Assembly (NCBI RefSeq): GCF_036488675.1
Contig: NZ_CP133148.1
Span: 2,790,001 to 2,854,000 of the forward strand
Reading direction: 5' to 3'
DNA from: Sinorhizobium chiapasense
Lineage (GTDB): Bacteria > Pseudomonadota > Alphaproteobacteria > Rhizobiales > Rhizobiaceae
Length of the DNA stretch: 64,000 nucleotides
Under the pieces are notes generated by a model, which was not told where the DNA came from, made no database searches, and was given only the letters and a program-made list of their open reading frames with translations. Below are positions 33,592 through 43,552 of the stretch, in pieces. Every line of letters begins with the position of its first letter. Positions within the stretch are counted from its first letter, which is position 1. Made by a program: the position numbers and the translations under genes.

Positions 33592-34920
33592 ATGTCGAAC
33601 CGATTGAATACAACGCCGATCGATTTGCGCGCCTTCTGGATGCCGTTCACCGCCAACCGGCAATTCAAGAAGGAGCCGCGGCTCTTCGTCGGCGCCAAGG
33701 ACATGTACTACACGACCCACGACGGCCGCACCGTGCTTGACGGCACGGCTGGCCTCTGGTGCGTCAATGCGGGTCATTGCCGGCCGAAAATCACCGAAGC
33801 GATCCGCGAACAGGCGGGCGAACTCGACTATGCGCCGGCTTTCCAGCTCGGCCATCCGAAAGCCTTCGAGCTGGCAAACCGGCTGGTGGACATCGCGCCT
33901 GAAGGGATGAATCATGTCCTCTACACGAACTCGGGCTCGGAATCGGTCGACACCGCGCTGAAGGTCGCGCTTGCCTATCATCGCGCCAAGGGAAATGGCT
34001 CCCGCTTCCGGCTGATCGGCCGCGAGCGCGGCTATCACGGCGTCAACTTCGGCGGCATCTCGGTCGGCGGCATCGTCGCCAACCGCAAGATGTTCGGCAC
34101 GCTTTTGACCGGCGTCGATCACCTGCCGCACACCCATCTTCCGGCAAAGAATGCTTTCACTCGCGGAGAACCGGAGCATGGCGCCGATCTGGCGACCGAA
34201 CTGGAGCGGATCGTCACGCTGCATGACGCCTCCACCATCGCCGCCGTCATCGTCGAGCCCGTTGCCGGCTCCACCGGCGTGCTCATCCCGCCGAAGGGCT
34301 ATCTCCAGAAACTGCGCGAGATCTGTACCAAGCACGGCATCCTCCTGATCTTCGACGAGGTCATCACCGGGTTCGGCCGCCTCGGCACGCCCTTTGCCGC
34401 GCAGTATTTCGACGTGAAGCCTGACATCATCACGACCGCGAAAGGCATCACCAACGGCGTGATCCCGATGGGCGCCGTCTTCGTGACGTCGGAGATCCAC
34501 GACGCCTTCATGACCGGTCCGGAACATCTGATCGAGTTCTTCCACGGCTACACCTATTCCGGCAACCCGATCGCATCTGCCGCCGCGCTTGGCACGCTCG
34601 ATACCTACAAGGAGGAAGGCCTGCTCACCCGCGCCGCCGAACTCGCGTCCTATTGGGAAGAGGCTCTGCATTCGCTCAAGGACTGCCCGCATGTCATCGA
34701 CATCCGCAACATCGGACTGATCGGCGCGATCGAACTGGAACCGATCGCCGGAGAGCCGACGAAGCGGGCATTCTCCGCCTTCCTGAAGGCCTATGAGAAG
34801 GGCCTGCTTATCCGCACGACCGGCGACATCATCGCGTTGTCGCCGCCGCTGATCATCCAGAAACAGCAGATCGACGAATTGTTCGACAAGCTGCGGGACG
34901 TCCTGAAGAACAACATCTGA
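33592..34920 (+). CDS. Omega-amino acid (beta-alanine)-pyruvate aminotransferase
   Basis: 442 residues from ATG 33592, supported by GAGGAGAACAGG; the open frame before it lies in a repeat. Class III PLP enzyme: the Schiff-base lysine is in [11 protein letters not shown], the phosphate-binding region in [13 protein letters not shown], and the aspartate that contacts PLP nitrogen in [15 protein letters not shown]. Start [13 protein letters not shown] and the body fit beta-alanine/omega-amino acid-pyruvate transaminases, which produce malonic semialdehyde and alanine. The exact substrate may differ. The next gene is adenine deaminase; no pathway link is evident. Confidence 0.88.
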   Translation: MSNRLNTTPIDLRAFWMPFTANRQFKKEPRLFVGAKDMYYTTHDGRTVLDGTAGLWCVNAGHCRPKITEAIREQAGELDYAPAFQLGHPKAFELANRLVDIAPEGMNHVLYTNSGSESVDTALKVALAYHRAKGNGSRFRLIGRERGYHGVNFGGISVGGIVANRKMFGTLLTGVDHLPHTHLPAKNAFTRGEPEHGADLATELERIVTLHDASTIAAVIVEPVAGSTGVLIPPKGYLQKLREICTKHGILLIFDEVITGFGRLGTPFAAQYFDVKPDIITTAKGITNGVIPMGAVFVTSEIHDAFMTGPEHLIEFFHGYTYSGNPIASAAALGTLDTYKEEGLLTRAAELASYWEEALHSLKDCPHVIDIRNIGLIGAIELEPIAGEPTKRAFSAFLKAYEKGLLIRTTGDIIALSPPLIIQKQQIDELFDKLRDVLKNNI

Positions 34921-34942
34921 GCTTTCGATATCACGCTTTCTC

Positions 34943-34973
34943 AGGCCCTTTCCCCGCACGCGGGGAGAGGGTT
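34943..34973. repeat. Single REP-like half, family C
   Basis: CAGGCCCTTTCCCCGCACGC followed by GGGGAGAGGG, one stem only, between the aminotransferase and adenine deaminase genes. It ends in GTTATTGTTATGG, creating an ATG in frame with ade that is probably not its start. Confidence 0.65.
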
Positions 34974-35009
34974 ATTGTTATGGATCAGCACAGAACGCGG
35001 AGCGCGCGC

Positions 35010-36707
35010 ATGTCCGAGATGTTGGAACGTATCATCGATCAGGGCGTGGGCCGCGTCCCGGCCGACATCGTGCTCAAGGGCGGACGTTTCTTCGATCTCG
35101 TCACCGGTGAACTCGTTGCTTCCGACATCGCCATTTGCGCCGATCGCATCGTTGGCACCTACGGCGATTATCACGGACACGAGGAAATCGACATCACCGG
35201 CCGCGTTGTCGTTCCGGGTTTCATCGATACGCATCTGCATATTGAATCCTCGCTCGTCACCCCGCATGAATTCGACCGCTGCGTCCTCCCCCTTGGCATC
35301 ACGACGGTGATCTGCGATCCGCACGAGATCGCCAACGTCCTTGGCACCGAGGGCATCCAGTTCTTCCTCGATTCGGCAACGGAAACGATCATGGACATCC
35401 GCGTCCAACTTTCGTCCTGCGTGCCGGCAACCCATCTCGAGACGGCCGGCGCCGACCTGCCGATCGAACGCCTCGTGCCCTTCCGCCACCACCCGAAGGT
35501 GATCGGGCTCGCCGAGTTCATGAATTTCCCCGGCGTCGTTCACAAGGACCCTGTTTGCCTGGCCAAGCTGGACGCGTTCCAGGGCGGTCACATCGACGGC
35601 CATGCACCGCTTCTCTCCGGCAAGGAGCTGAACGGCTATCTTGCCACCGGCATCCGCACCGATCACGAATGCACGACCGCGGACGAGGCGCTCGAAAAGA
35701 TCCGCAAGGGCATGCACATCCTCGTGCGCGAGGGTTCCGTCTCGAAGGACTTGCATGCCCTGATGCCGATCATCACCGAGCGGCTGTCGCCCTACCTTGC
35801 GCTCTGCACCGACGACCGCAATCCGCTCGATATCGCCGAACAGGGGCACCTTGATCACATGATCCGCACCGCGATCGCGGCTGGCGTCGAGCCTCTGGCG
35901 ATCTATCGCGCTGCCTCGATTTCCGCCGCCCGCGCTTTCGGCCTCAGGGACCGCGGCCTTGTCGCGCCCGGCTGGCGCGCCGACCTCGTCGTGATCGACA
36001 GCCTGGAGAACTGCAAGGCCGATCTCGTGTTTTCCGCCGGGAGACGGGTAACGGATGCGCTGTTCGCGACGCGCAAGCCGGTCGAGCCGGTCGGGCTCGA
36101 CAGCGTCAAGGCTGGCCAGGTTAAAGCCGCCGATTTTGCGGTTCCCTATGCGGAAAGCCAGACTTCGGTGATCGGCGTTGTGCCCGGCAAGATCATCACC
36201 GAACACCGGCGCTTCCACCTGCCCGCCGAAGGAAACCAGACTGGCATCGACCTCGGGCGGGACATCATCAAAGTGGCCGTCATCGAACGCCATGGCGTCA
36301 ATGGCAATCACGCCAACGGCTTCGTCCAGGGCTTCGGCCTGAAGAAAGGCGCGATCGCCTCGACCGTCGGCCACGACAGCCACAATATCTGCGTCGTCGG
36401 CGTCAACGAGGAGGACATGGCGCTCGCCGCAAACCGGCTCGGCGAGATCAAGGGTGGTTTCGTCGTCGTCGACGACGGCAAGGTCACAGGTGAAATTGCG
36501 CTGCCGGTCGCCGGCCTGATGAGCGTCGAACCCCATGAGCGGGTCCGCGACATCCTGCATCACCTGCGCCACGCCGCCTTTGCACTCGGCGCAACGCTCG
36601 AGGAGCCCTTCCTGCAGCTTGCTTTCCTGCCGCTTCCGGTAATACCGCATTTGAAAATTTCGGATCGCGGGTTGGTCGACGTGGATCAGTTCGCGCTGAT
36701 CGGGTGA
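35010..36707 (+). CDS. ade: Adenine deaminase
   Basis: 565 residues from ATG 35010 ([20 protein letters not shown]). An in-frame ATG at 34980 lies at the edge of a repeat and would add ten residues. Deaminates adenine to hypoxanthine (purine salvage and breakdown). Amidohydrolase metal motif [27 protein letters not shown], and the second-half [11 protein letters not shown] are present, as in AdeC-type enzymes. It links functionally with the guanine and xanthine steps 18-25 kb away. A family A repeat starts two bases after the stop. Confidence 0.93.
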   Translation: MSEMLERIIDQGVGRVPADIVLKGGRFFDLVTGELVASDIAICADRIVGTYGDYHGHEEIDITGRVVVPGFIDTHLHIESSLVTPHEFDRCVLPLGITTVICDPHEIANVLGTEGIQFFLDSATETIMDIRVQLSSCVPATHLETAGADLPIERLVPFRHHPKVIGLAEFMNFPGVVHKDPVCLAKLDAFQGGHIDGHAPLLSGKELNGYLATGIRTDHECTTADEALEKIRKGMHILVREGSVSKDLHALMPIITERLSPYLALCTDDRNPLDIAEQGHLDHMIRTAIAAGVEPLAIYRAASISAARAFGLRDRGLVAPGWRADLVVIDSLENCKADLVFSAGRRVTDALFATRKPVEPVGLDSVKAGQVKAADFAVPYAESQTSVIGVVPGKIITEHRRFHLPAEGNQTGIDLGRDIIKVAVIERHGVNGNHANGFVQGFGLKKGAIASTVGHDSHNICVVGVNEEDMALAANRLGEIKGGFVVVDDGKVTGEIALPVAGLMSVEPHERVRDILHHLRHAAFALGATLEEPFLQLAFLPLPVIPHLKISDRGLVDVDQFALIG

Positions 36708-36708
36708 G

Positions 36709-36810
36709 CCTACTGCATGTTTCCTTAAATCGTACCCGATTTAAGGAAACATGCAGTAACTCAAAGCGCTACAGCGTCCTTTGCGCGTCTGAAAGACGCG
36801 CGGCGCTGTA
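36709..36810 (+). repeat. Rhizobial intergenic mosaic repeat, family A (forward, long)
   Basis: CTACTGCATGTTTCCTTAAA and TTTAAGGAAACATGCAG around TCGTACCCGA, then CTACAGCGTCCTTTGCGCG and GACGCGCGGCGCTGTA. Confidence 0.8.
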
Positions 36811-36900
36811 AGGTCTATTGCGACTTGAAGGCCGAACGATCGTCCGGATTTTAACGAACGCGCTAAACGACACTTTATGTCTTTCCGGCATAACGCTGTC

Positions 36901-37686
36901 ATGGAAAACGTCGAAACTACGCTCACGTCTAGTCAGCCAAGCCGCGCATACCGCGCTTTTCCAACCTTTGGGCCATATTTGCTTCTGCACATTGTGCCTT
37001 GGCTGCTACTGGCGACGGTACTTCGGACCTGTGCAAAGGCGATGCCCGACGGGCTCATCCTCTTGGGGATGATATTGGTCCAGTTTGCGGTCTTCATCGC
37101 CTTCCTTCTCGCCAGCCAGAAGATGATCGAACTGGCAAATGGCTGGACGTCGCTTTCACAACTTACGTTCAGGGAACAGGTGATTTTCGGCTGGCGCGTG
37201 ATCTGGCGGCTCTTGTTGCTTTTCTTGCTTGCCGTTTGCACTGCCAACTTTACCGGCGTCGACAGATTCGCCGCAGCTCAGCTCTGGCTTGGTTTTGACG
37301 GCATCGTATTCCCCTGGCGACAGGGCCTGCTGCAGCTGTGGATCGCGATCGTTTCGATGATCACGTTCATGCTTGTGGTCGAAAGGGGGTTGGATCGCCC
37401 ACCCAGGTTCGTCGGTATTCTGCGTGAAATCAGACATCACGGTCGCCATCTTTCGCGGGCGGTCGTCCATATCTGCGCATTTTTGGTGATTACGACCTTT
37501 TTGCAGGCACAGATCGCAATATTTCTGTCGCCGCTATTTGACAGTGCCGCATACAGCCGTGTGCAGTTTCTCTTGTATACCGGATTTATACTCCTGTTCT
37601 CTTACATTCGACTTTGGGGAATTATCGCGATCCTGACCTATTCTCTGCGTGCATCGTATCGACTGAGGACAGCGCCGATTCCATGA
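36901..37686 (+). CDS. Orphan multispanning membrane protein
   Basis: 261 residues from ATG 36901 (MENVETTLTSSQPSRAYRAF); an in-frame ATG at 36877 is also possible and neither has a good ribosome site. Five or six hydrophobic segments are seen (LLLHIVPWLLLATVL, LILLGMILVQFAVFIAFLLA, VIWRLLLLFLLAVC, LWIAIVSMITFMLVV, AVVHICAFLVITTFL, VQFLLYTGFILLFSYI). No family is recognised. Its codons look more A/T-rich than those of its neighbours, which may indicate recent acquisition. It is isolated between a repeat and a convergent gene six bases away. Confidence 0.65.
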   Translation: MENVETTLTSSQPSRAYRAFPTFGPYLLLHIVPWLLLATVLRTCAKAMPDGLILLGMILVQFAVFIAFLLASQKMIELANGWTSLSQLTFREQVIFGWRVIWRLLLLFLLAVCTANFTGVDRFAAAQLWLGFDGIVFPWRQGLLQLWIAIVSMITFMLVVERGLDRPPRFVGILREIRHHGRHLSRAVVHICAFLVITTFLQAQIAIFLSPLFDSAAYSRVQFLLYTGFILLFSYIRLWGIIAILTYSLRASYRLRTAPIP

Positions 37687-37691
37687 CGCTC

Positions 37692-39353
37692 CTACACCAG
37701 CTTGGAAGACCGCGATGCCAACCGACCGCAGAACGCATCCAGTGCGTCCAACTGGATTTCACCGTTGTCGAACGTCGCCGCGAACCCCGGCATCGGTAAC
37801 ACCTCGCTGACCTCCTCTGGCGGATAAAGACTTTGTCGCTCCCGCGTGAGATTGAAAGCGAACAGCAGTCGTTCCCCATCCTTCTCCCTCGTGAAGGTCA
37901 GGATGTCCTGGTTGAAGGTGAGAAACGCCATGTCGCCGTCGAGAAGCGGCGCCTGTGTCCGGCGAAAATCGAGGGTCCGGCGATAATGCTCCAGCACCGA
38001 TCCCGGAACGCCCTCCTGCGCGTCAACCGCAAGCAACCGCTGTTCGTCACGGACCGGCAGCCAGGGCGTCCCGAGGGAGAAGCCCGCATTGGGCAATTCC
38101 TGTTCCCATACCATCGGCGTGCGGCATCCGTCGCGGCCCTTGAAGGCCGGCCAGAAGCGGATGCCGTAGGGGTCGCGCAGCTCCTCGAAGGCAAGTTCCG
38201 CCTCCGGCAATCCCAGTTCCTCGCCCTGGTAAAGGCAGATCGACCCGCGCAACGCGGCAAGCAGGGAAATCGCGAGCTTCGCCACCTGCTCCCGCTCGGC
38301 CTCATTGCGTGCGAACCGGCTGACATGGCGGATCACATCGTGGTTCGAAAAGGCCCAGCAAACCCAGCCGTCGGCGACCACCGCCCGAAACTTTTCCACG
38401 CAGCGGCGGATATGCCCTGCCGTGAATTCCGGCCCGAGAAAATCGAAGGTGTAGCACATGTGCAGCTTGTCGCGGCCGCCTGTATAGGCGGCGACGGTGC
38501 TCAGTGAACGGGCGCCGTCGCCCACTTCGCCGACGGTTGCACGACTGCTGTATCCATCGAGCATCGCCCGCAATCTGCGAAGGAAGCCGACGTTCTCCGG
38601 CTGTGTCTTGTCGTAGAGGTGATCCTGCATGCCATAAGGGTTGACATCCGGCGCATCGTGGCTCGTTGCGTCCGGATCTGGAACGAGCGGCGGATTGTCC
38701 CTGAGGTGCCGGTCGTGGAAGTAGTAGTTGGCGGTATCGAGCCGGAAGCCGTCGACGCCGCGATCGAGCCAGAAGCGGACGGTCGAGAGCACGGCCTCCT
38801 GGACCTCCGGATTGTGGAAGTTGAGGTCCGGCTGCGACGACAGGAAATTGTGCATGTAGTACTGCTTGCGCACGCCGTCCCATTCCCAGGCCGGGCCGCC
38901 GAAGATCGAAAGCCAGTTGTTCGGCGCCGTGCCATCGGGCTTCGGATCCGCCCAGACATACCAGTCGGCCTTGGAATTGGTCCTGCTCGACCGGCTCTCG
39001 ATGAACCACGGATGGCGATCCGAGCTGTGCGAAATCACCTGATCGATGATCACCTTCAGGCCGAGGCGATGCGCCTCTGCGAGCATGGCGTCGAAATCGG
39101 CAAGGGTGCCGAACATCGGGTCGACGTCGCAATAGTCGGAGACATCATAGCCCATGTCGGCCTGCGGTGACCTGAAGAAGGGCGACAGCCAGATCGCATC
39201 GACACCGAGCGAGGCGATATGGGGAAGCCGCCCGGTGACGCCACGAAGGTCGCCGATGCCGTCGCCGTCGGTATCCTGAAAGGAGCGCGGGTAGACCTGA
39301 TAGATCACCGCGCCGCGCCACCAGTTGTCCGCTGATCTCGATGCTATCGCCAT
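37692..39353 (-). CDS. Alpha-glucosidase / oligo-1,6-glucosidase, GH13
   Basis: 553 residues from ATG 39353, preceded by GAGGAGATTTGCCG. Glycoside hydrolase family 13: region I DQVISHSSDRHPWF, nucleophile Asp in DGFRLDTANYYF, acid/base Glu in ATVGEVGDGAR, and final Asp in FSNHDVIRH. QVYPRSFQDTDGDGIGDLRG at the start is typical of the oligo-1,6-/alpha-glucosidase subfamily; the lack of a signal peptide places it in the cytosol. It resembles AglA of rhizobia, but no agl transport genes are adjacent. Divergent from a sugar-acid kinase. Confidence 0.88.
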   Translation of the reverse strand: MAIASRSADNWWRGAVIYQVYPRSFQDTDGDGIGDLRGVTGRLPHIASLGVDAIWLSPFFRSPQADMGYDVSDYCDVDPMFGTLADFDAMLAEAHRLGLKVIIDQVISHSSDRHPWFIESRSSRTNSKADWYVWADPKPDGTAPNNWLSIFGGPAWEWDGVRKQYYMHNFLSSQPDLNFHNPEVQEAVLSTVRFWLDRGVDGFRLDTANYYFHDRHLRDNPPLVPDPDATSHDAPDVNPYGMQDHLYDKTQPENVGFLRRLRAMLDGYSSRATVGEVGDGARSLSTVAAYTGGRDKLHMCYTFDFLGPEFTAGHIRRCVEKFRAVVADGWVCWAFSNHDVIRHVSRFARNEAEREQVAKLAISLLAALRGSICLYQGEELGLPEAELAFEELRDPYGIRFWPAFKGRDGCRTPMVWEQELPNAGFSLGTPWLPVRDEQRLLAVDAQEGVPGSVLEHYRRTLDFRRTQAPLLDGDMAFLTFNQDILTFTREKDGERLLFAFNLTRERQSLYPPEEVSEVLPMPGFAATFDNGEIQLDALDAFCGRLASRSSKLV

Positions 39354-39483
39354 CGGCAAATCTCCTCGTTTCGGCCGTCTCCAAGCAGATGTATCTTTGG
39401 GAGTTCTTCGAGTAAACGATGATGGTGATATTCGCTCGCAGCGCAATCGTCTTGCGGGCGGAGTCCTGAAAATGGAGGAGCAT

Positions 39484-40413
39484 ATGGCCGGCACACTGCT
39501 TTCGATCGGCGAGTGCATGGTCGAACTGATGCAGGCGGAAGGTGGGATGCTTCGCAAGGGCTATGCCGGCGACACGTTCAACACCGCCTACTATGCCCGC
39601 CTGTTCCTGCCGTCGGACTGGAGCGTCGACTATCTCACCGCCGTCGGCACCGATGTCGTCTCGGCCGAAATGCTGGCCTTCATCGAAAGCAACGGCATAG
39701 GCACCGCCCATATCTGCAGGAACGAGGACCGCATCCCTGGCCTCTACATGATCCACCTGAAGGACGGCGAGCGCAGTTTCTCCTATTGGCGCTCCGCCTC
39801 GGCCGCCAAATTGCTTGCCGACGATCCGGATCGGCTACGGGCGGCGATCGAGATGGCGGATGTCCTCTTCTTCTCCGGGATCACGCTTGCAATCCTGTCG
39901 TCGCACGCTGTCGAGACTTTGCTGTCGGAGTTGCGCCGCGCGCGAGCAAGCGGGAAACGAGTCGTCTTCGATCCGAATATCCGTCCGCGCCTCTGGGAGC
40001 ACATGGCGCGGATGCGCGCGGTGCTGGAAGCCGGCGCGCGGGCGGCCAACATGGTTCTGCCAAGCTTTGACGACGAGGCGACCCATTTCGGCGACAATAC
40101 AGTTTCGGCGACTATCGATCGCTATCGGGCACTCGGTGTCGAAGATATCGCAGTCAAGGACGGCGCAAACGGCGTAACCGTGGACCTCGTCGGCAAGGAG
40201 CGCATTCATGTTCCCGCCGCGCCGGTGCCGGTCGTGGTCGATACAACCAGCGCTGGCGACAGCTTCAACGGTGCGTTCCTCGGCCGCCTTGCGGCGGGCG
40301 ACAGCCACGCCGACGCGGCGGCATTCGCCGTTCGCATCGCGGCTGCCGTGATCAGTCATCACGGAGCATTGATCGCGCGGGACAAGTTGCCGGCAACAAC
40401 CGCCGGCCCCTGA
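39484..40413 (+). CDS. kdgK: 2-dehydro-3-deoxygluconokinase (PfkB family)
   Basis: 309 residues from ATG 39484, following GGAGGAGC. PfkB/ribokinase fold: N-terminal GECMVELMQAEGGMLRKGYA, a glycine pair in GDTFNTAYYARLFL, and the C-terminal signature DTTSAGDSFNGAFLG with the catalytic Asp. The sequence fits KDG kinases, which phosphorylate 2-keto-3-deoxygluconate; other sugar kinases of the family remain possible. The divergent alpha-glucosidase shares the 130-base promoter region. The stop codon abuts a family A repeat. Confidence 0.82.
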   Translation: MAGTLLSIGECMVELMQAEGGMLRKGYAGDTFNTAYYARLFLPSDWSVDYLTAVGTDVVSAEMLAFIESNGIGTAHICRNEDRIPGLYMIHLKDGERSFSYWRSASAAKLLADDPDRLRAAIEMADVLFFSGITLAILSSHAVETLLSELRRARASGKRVVFDPNIRPRLWEHMARMRAVLEAGARAANMVLPSFDDEATHFGDNTVSATIDRYRALGVEDIAVKDGANGVTVDLVGKERIHVPAAPVPVVVDTTSAGDSFNGAFLGRLAAGDSHADAAAFAVRIAAAVISHHGALIARDKLPATTAGP

Positions 40414-40508
40414 TGCATGTTTCCTTAAATCGTCGCCGACCTAAGGATCAAAACATGCAGCAGTGCTACAGCATCCTTTGCGCGCCTGATACGGCGCGCG
40501 GCGCTGTA
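40414..40508 (+). repeat. Rhizobial intergenic mosaic repeat, family A (forward)
   Basis: TGCATGTTTCCTTAAATCGT, CGACCTAAGGATCAAAACATG, CTACAGCATCCTTTGCGCG and GGCGCGCGGCGCTGTA. It fills the gap between the convergent kdgK and der genes. Confidence 0.8.
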
Positions 40509-40509
40509 A

Positions 40510-41943
40510 TCAGCGCTTCTTGCGTGCCTTCGATTCGTAAGGATTATCCGAAGCGCGGAAATGCACGCGGATCGGCACGCCCGGCAGGTCGAAGTCGTTG
40601 CGAAGCCCGTTGATCAGATAGCGGGTATAGGATTCCGGCAGGGCCTCGGGACGCGTGCACGAGATCATGAAGCCCGGCGGACGGGCCTTTACCTGAGTCA
40701 TGTATTTGAGCTTGAGGCGGCGCCCGGAAACGGCCGGCGGCGGATGTTGCACCTGCTGCGATTCGAGCCAGCGATTAAGCCGCGCCGTCGAGATGCGCCG
40801 GTTCCAGACCTTGTCGGTGTCGATGATCGCCTGCATCAGTCGGTCGAGGCCATAGCCCGTATGGCCGGAAATCGGCACCGCGCGGATGCCGCGCGCCTGC
40901 GGCAAGAGACGCTCGGTCTTTTCACGAAGGTCGGCCAGCACTGCCTGCCAATCCTCGACAAGATCCCATTTGTTGAAAGCGAGCACGGCCGCGCGTCCCT
41001 CGCGCAGGACCAGATCGACGATCTGCAGATCCTGCTTCTCGAAGGGGATGGTGGCGTCGAAGACGACAACGACGGTCTCGGCAAAGCGGATCGCCCTCAG
41101 CGCATCGGCGACCGAGAGCTTCTCGAGCTTTTCCTGGACCTTGGCCTTGCGACGCATGCCGGCGGTGTCGAACATCTTGATCGTGCGGCCGCGCCAATGC
41201 CACTCGACCGAGATCGAATCGCGGGTGATGCCGGCCTCGGGTCCGGTCAGCAACCGGTCTTCGCCGAGGAAACGGTTGATCAGCGTCGACTTGCCGGCAT
41301 TCGGCCGGCCGACGATCGCCACGCGCAGCGGCTTCGTCTCGTCATAGGCGGGCTCGGCATCCTCATCCTCAGCCCCCTCGCCCGAAGCGCTCGGGCGGAT
41401 GTCGACATCGGTCACCGCCACGTCTTCCTTCGGCGGAAAGGCCCTCGCCTCGCCGAGCGCGGCGACAATGGCGTCGCGCAGGTCGAGCATGCCCTCGCCG
41501 TGTTCGGCCGAAATCGGGCAAGGATCGCCGAGGCCGAGCGTGAAGGCGTCGTAAAAGCCGCCGTCGGAACCGCGCGCCTCCGCCTTGTTGGCGACGACGA
41601 TGACGGGCTTGCCGCGACGGCGCAGCATGTCCGCGAGCGTTTCGTCCGCCGGGGTCAATCCCGCCTTGGCATCGATCACGAACAGCGAAAGATCGGCCTC
41701 GTCGATCGCCGCCTCGGTCTGCGCCCACATCCGCCCTTGCAGGCTATCTGGCGCCGATTGCTCGAGCCCCGCGGTATCGATGATGCGAAACTTGAGGTCG
41801 ACGAGCTTCGCGTCGCCCGGGCGCCGGTCGCGGGTCACGCCCGGCGTATCGTCGACAAGCGCCAGCTTCTTGCCAACCAGGCGGTTGAACAAGGTGGACT
41901 TGCCGACATTGGGGCGCCCGACGATGGCGACGGTAAAGCTCAT
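40510..41943 (-). CDS. der: GTPase Der (EngA), ribosome assembly
   Basis: 477 residues. Essential GTPase for 50S subunit maturation. Two tandem G domains: first [14 protein letters not shown] (8-21), DTPG (33-36), NKAE; second [19 protein letters not shown] (about 212-230), [12 protein letters not shown]. They are followed by the KH-like C-terminal domain that binds rRNA. In S. meliloti engA is on pSymB after transfer from the chromosome; here it lies among chromosomal-type genes. It is downstream of a TPR protein on the same strand, separated by a repeat. Confidence 0.96.
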   Translation of the reverse strand: MSFTVAIVGRPNVGKSTLFNRLVGKKLALVDDTPGVTRDRRPGDAKLVDLKFRIIDTAGLEQSAPDSLQGRMWAQTEAAIDEADLSLFVIDAKAGLTPADETLADMLRRRGKPVIVVANKAEARGSDGGFYDAFTLGLGDPCPISAEHGEGMLDLRDAIVAALGEARAFPPKEDVAVTDVDIRPSASGEGAEDEDAEPAYDETKPLRVAIVGRPNAGKSTLINRFLGEDRLLTGPEAGITRDSISVEWHWRGRTIKMFDTAGMRRKAKVQEKLEKLSVADALRAIRFAETVVVVFDATIPFEKQDLQIVDLVLREGRAAVLAFNKWDLVEDWQAVLADLREKTERLLPQARGIRAVPISGHTGYGLDRLMQAIIDTDKVWNRRISTARLNRWLESQQVQHPPPAVSGRRLKLKYMTQVKARPPGFMISCTRPEALPESYTRYLINGLRNDFDLPGVPIRVHFRASDNPYESKARKKR

Positions 41944-41965
41944 CTCAAAAATCCGTTTCCGCTCT

Positions 41966-42060
41966 TAATGCATGTCGCCCAAAAGTGTGCAGCGGTTTTG
42001 GGGCAACGACATGCACAAAAACAAAGACCTAAAGGGCGTCGCATATATATGCGACGCGCT
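41966..42060. repeat. Rhizobial palindromic repeat, family D
   Basis: ATGCATGTCGCCCAAAAGTG, CAGCGGTTTTGGGGCAACGA and CATGCAC form one stem. GCGTCGCA-TATATA-TGCGACGC (42036-42057) is a second perfect 22-base palindrome. Only this copy occurs in the window. It occupies the entire gap between the TPR gene's stop and der. Confidence 0.7.
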
Positions 42061-42729
42061 TCAGGCTTTTCCGCTCGCAGCGATCACGTCAAGCATCATC
42101 TGCGCACGGCCCATGACCCCGCGCGGGCTCTCGGTGTCGTCGGTGATCTGCTGGAACCAGCTTTTCGCCTTGGCGAAGTCGCCCGCCTTGTAGGCCGAAA
42201 GCCCAAGCGCTTCCCGGGCGGAATGGCGCATCGTGTTTTGGGGAACGGCCAGTTGTTCGACCTCCGACGACACCTGCTCATAGGTTCCGTGGTCGACGAG
42301 CAGATAGGCGGCGCGCAGGCGTGCCGCGTCGCGCAGCGCCGGCGGAATGCGCGTATCGTTGCCGATTTCGGAGAAGGCAGTGATCGCCGCGTCAGTCTCG
42401 CCCTTCTGCGCCTCAAGGGTCGCAGACCGCAGCCGGGCCAGCACCGGATAGGAGCCGTAGCCGTCCTTTTCCAAAGCCGTCAGCGCCGCAAGAGCCTCGT
42501 CCGACTTGTTTTCCCGCGCGAGATTGAGCGCCGCGAGGAAGGCGTCGCCCGATTGCGAGGAGGATGTTTCCTGCCAATAGTCGTAACCGACCTTGCCGAC
42601 GGTGCCGAGAACGATCAAGGCGGCGAGTGCGACAATCAGCCCGCCGAAGCGCGTCCAGATGGCTTTCATCTGGTCCGAACGGAGTTCTTCATTGACCTCG
42701 CGGATAAAGCTGTCGTCTTGGTTCGCCAT
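42061..42729 (-). CDS. YfgM-like membrane-anchored TPR protein
   Basis: 222 residues from ATG 42729 (MANQDDSFIREVNEELRSDQ). A cytosolic N-terminus, one transmembrane segment at about 30-52 (GGLIVALAALIVLGTVGKVG) and a periplasmic TPR-like domain (SGDAFLAALNLARENKSDEA, ALGLSAYKAGDFAKAKSWFQ). YfgM proteins work with the SecYEG-linked chaperone network; the same gene often precedes der, as here. The earlier in-frame ATG at 42759 has no ribosome site. Confidence 0.82.
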   Translation of the reverse strand: MANQDDSFIREVNEELRSDQMKAIWTRFGGLIVALAALIVLGTVGKVGYDYWQETSSSQSGDAFLAALNLARENKSDEALAALTALEKDGYGSYPVLARLRSATLEAQKGETDAAITAFSEIGNDTRIPPALRDAARLRAAYLLVDHGTYEQVSSEVEQLAVPQNTMRHSAREALGLSAYKAGDFAKAKSWFQQITDDTESPRGVMGRAQMMLDVIAASGKA

Positions 42730-42818
42730 GTCCCTGTGTTCCGGCTGCCCGGCCTTCATGCTGAGTATTTTGCGCCTTCTACCCGATTTTGCGCCGCTTG
42801 TAAGGGGGAGAAGATCAT

Positions 42819-43406
42819 TTAGCCGATGGCGATGGGTGCTACGCCGATCACCAGTTCGTGCAGTTTCCAGACAATCGCGGCAAAGAGCGCGGCGCCGATG
42901 ACGATCGCCGCGACATCGTAGCTATAGGAACCAACGGTGGGATAGCTGATCTCGCCGGCGCGCCAGCGCTTCTTCATGGAAATGCGGAGAACGACACCCC
43001 ACGCGAGGAATGCGCCGAAGAGCAGGACCGACGAGGTCTCGCCATTGGCGAGCAAATGGGCAAGCGCCCAGATCTTGATGGCGAGAATGGCCGGATGCTT
43101 CGTCGCGACGCGGATCTTGCCAGCCGGCAGGAAGGCGGCGACGAGACAGATGCAAGCGATCAGCATCAGCGTGAGGGCGATATGGGTGAGAAAGACCGGC
43201 GGCGTATAGAGGATGCCGGTGGTCGCGCGCGCCTGGTCGAAACCGAAGGCGATGAGTCCGAGGCCAACGACCGCCGAAATGCCGTGGATCGCATGCCAGG
43301 CTCCGACGCCGTTCCGCTCGATCACCGCCTTGCGCACGCCCGGTGCGAAGCTTCGAACGAGATGGATGCCGAAGAAGATTACAATGCCCAGAATGAGAAG
43401 CGCCAT
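42819..43406 (-). CDS. NnrU family membrane protein
   Basis: 195 residues with about five or six transmembrane segments and the NnrU start MALLILGIVIFFGIHLVRSF. The family is linked to nitrite/nitric oxide respiration in rhizobia by genetics, without a known reaction; relatives make up part of the NnrU/MddA superfamily of isoprenylcysteine-methyltransferase-like membrane proteins. TKHPAILAIKIWALAHLLANG is the conserved core. No denitrification gene is nearby. It ends 90 bases before the TPR gene on the same strand. Confidence 0.85.
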   Translation of the reverse strand: MALLILGIVIFFGIHLVRSFAPGVRKAVIERNGVGAWHAIHGISAVVGLGLIAFGFDQARATTGILYTPPVFLTHIALTLMLIACICLVAAFLPAGKIRVATKHPAILAIKIWALAHLLANGETSSVLLFGAFLAWGVVLRISMKKRWRAGEISYPTVGSYSYDVAAIVIGAALFAAIVWKLHELVIGVAPIAIG

Positions 43407-43552
43407 GTTTCACCCGCCGCAATTATTCATTTGTTTACCAACGCATAGCGATATCGATCGCGAATTTCCAGATGGATCAAAGGATTGCCGCATTCCTGCA
43501 GAAGGGACGGCACGAACAATTCCTTTACTGATTCTCCCGAGATGCCTCCGGA

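Noticed and set aside
34980..35009. Earlier ATG for adenine deaminase
   Set aside because: The ATG is created at the edge of a REP-like element and has no ribosome site; the protein start at 35010 fits the family.
40561..42822. 753-codon open frame on the plus strand
   Set aside because: Antisense to der and the TPR gene, both unmistakable; it also crosses a palindromic repeat.
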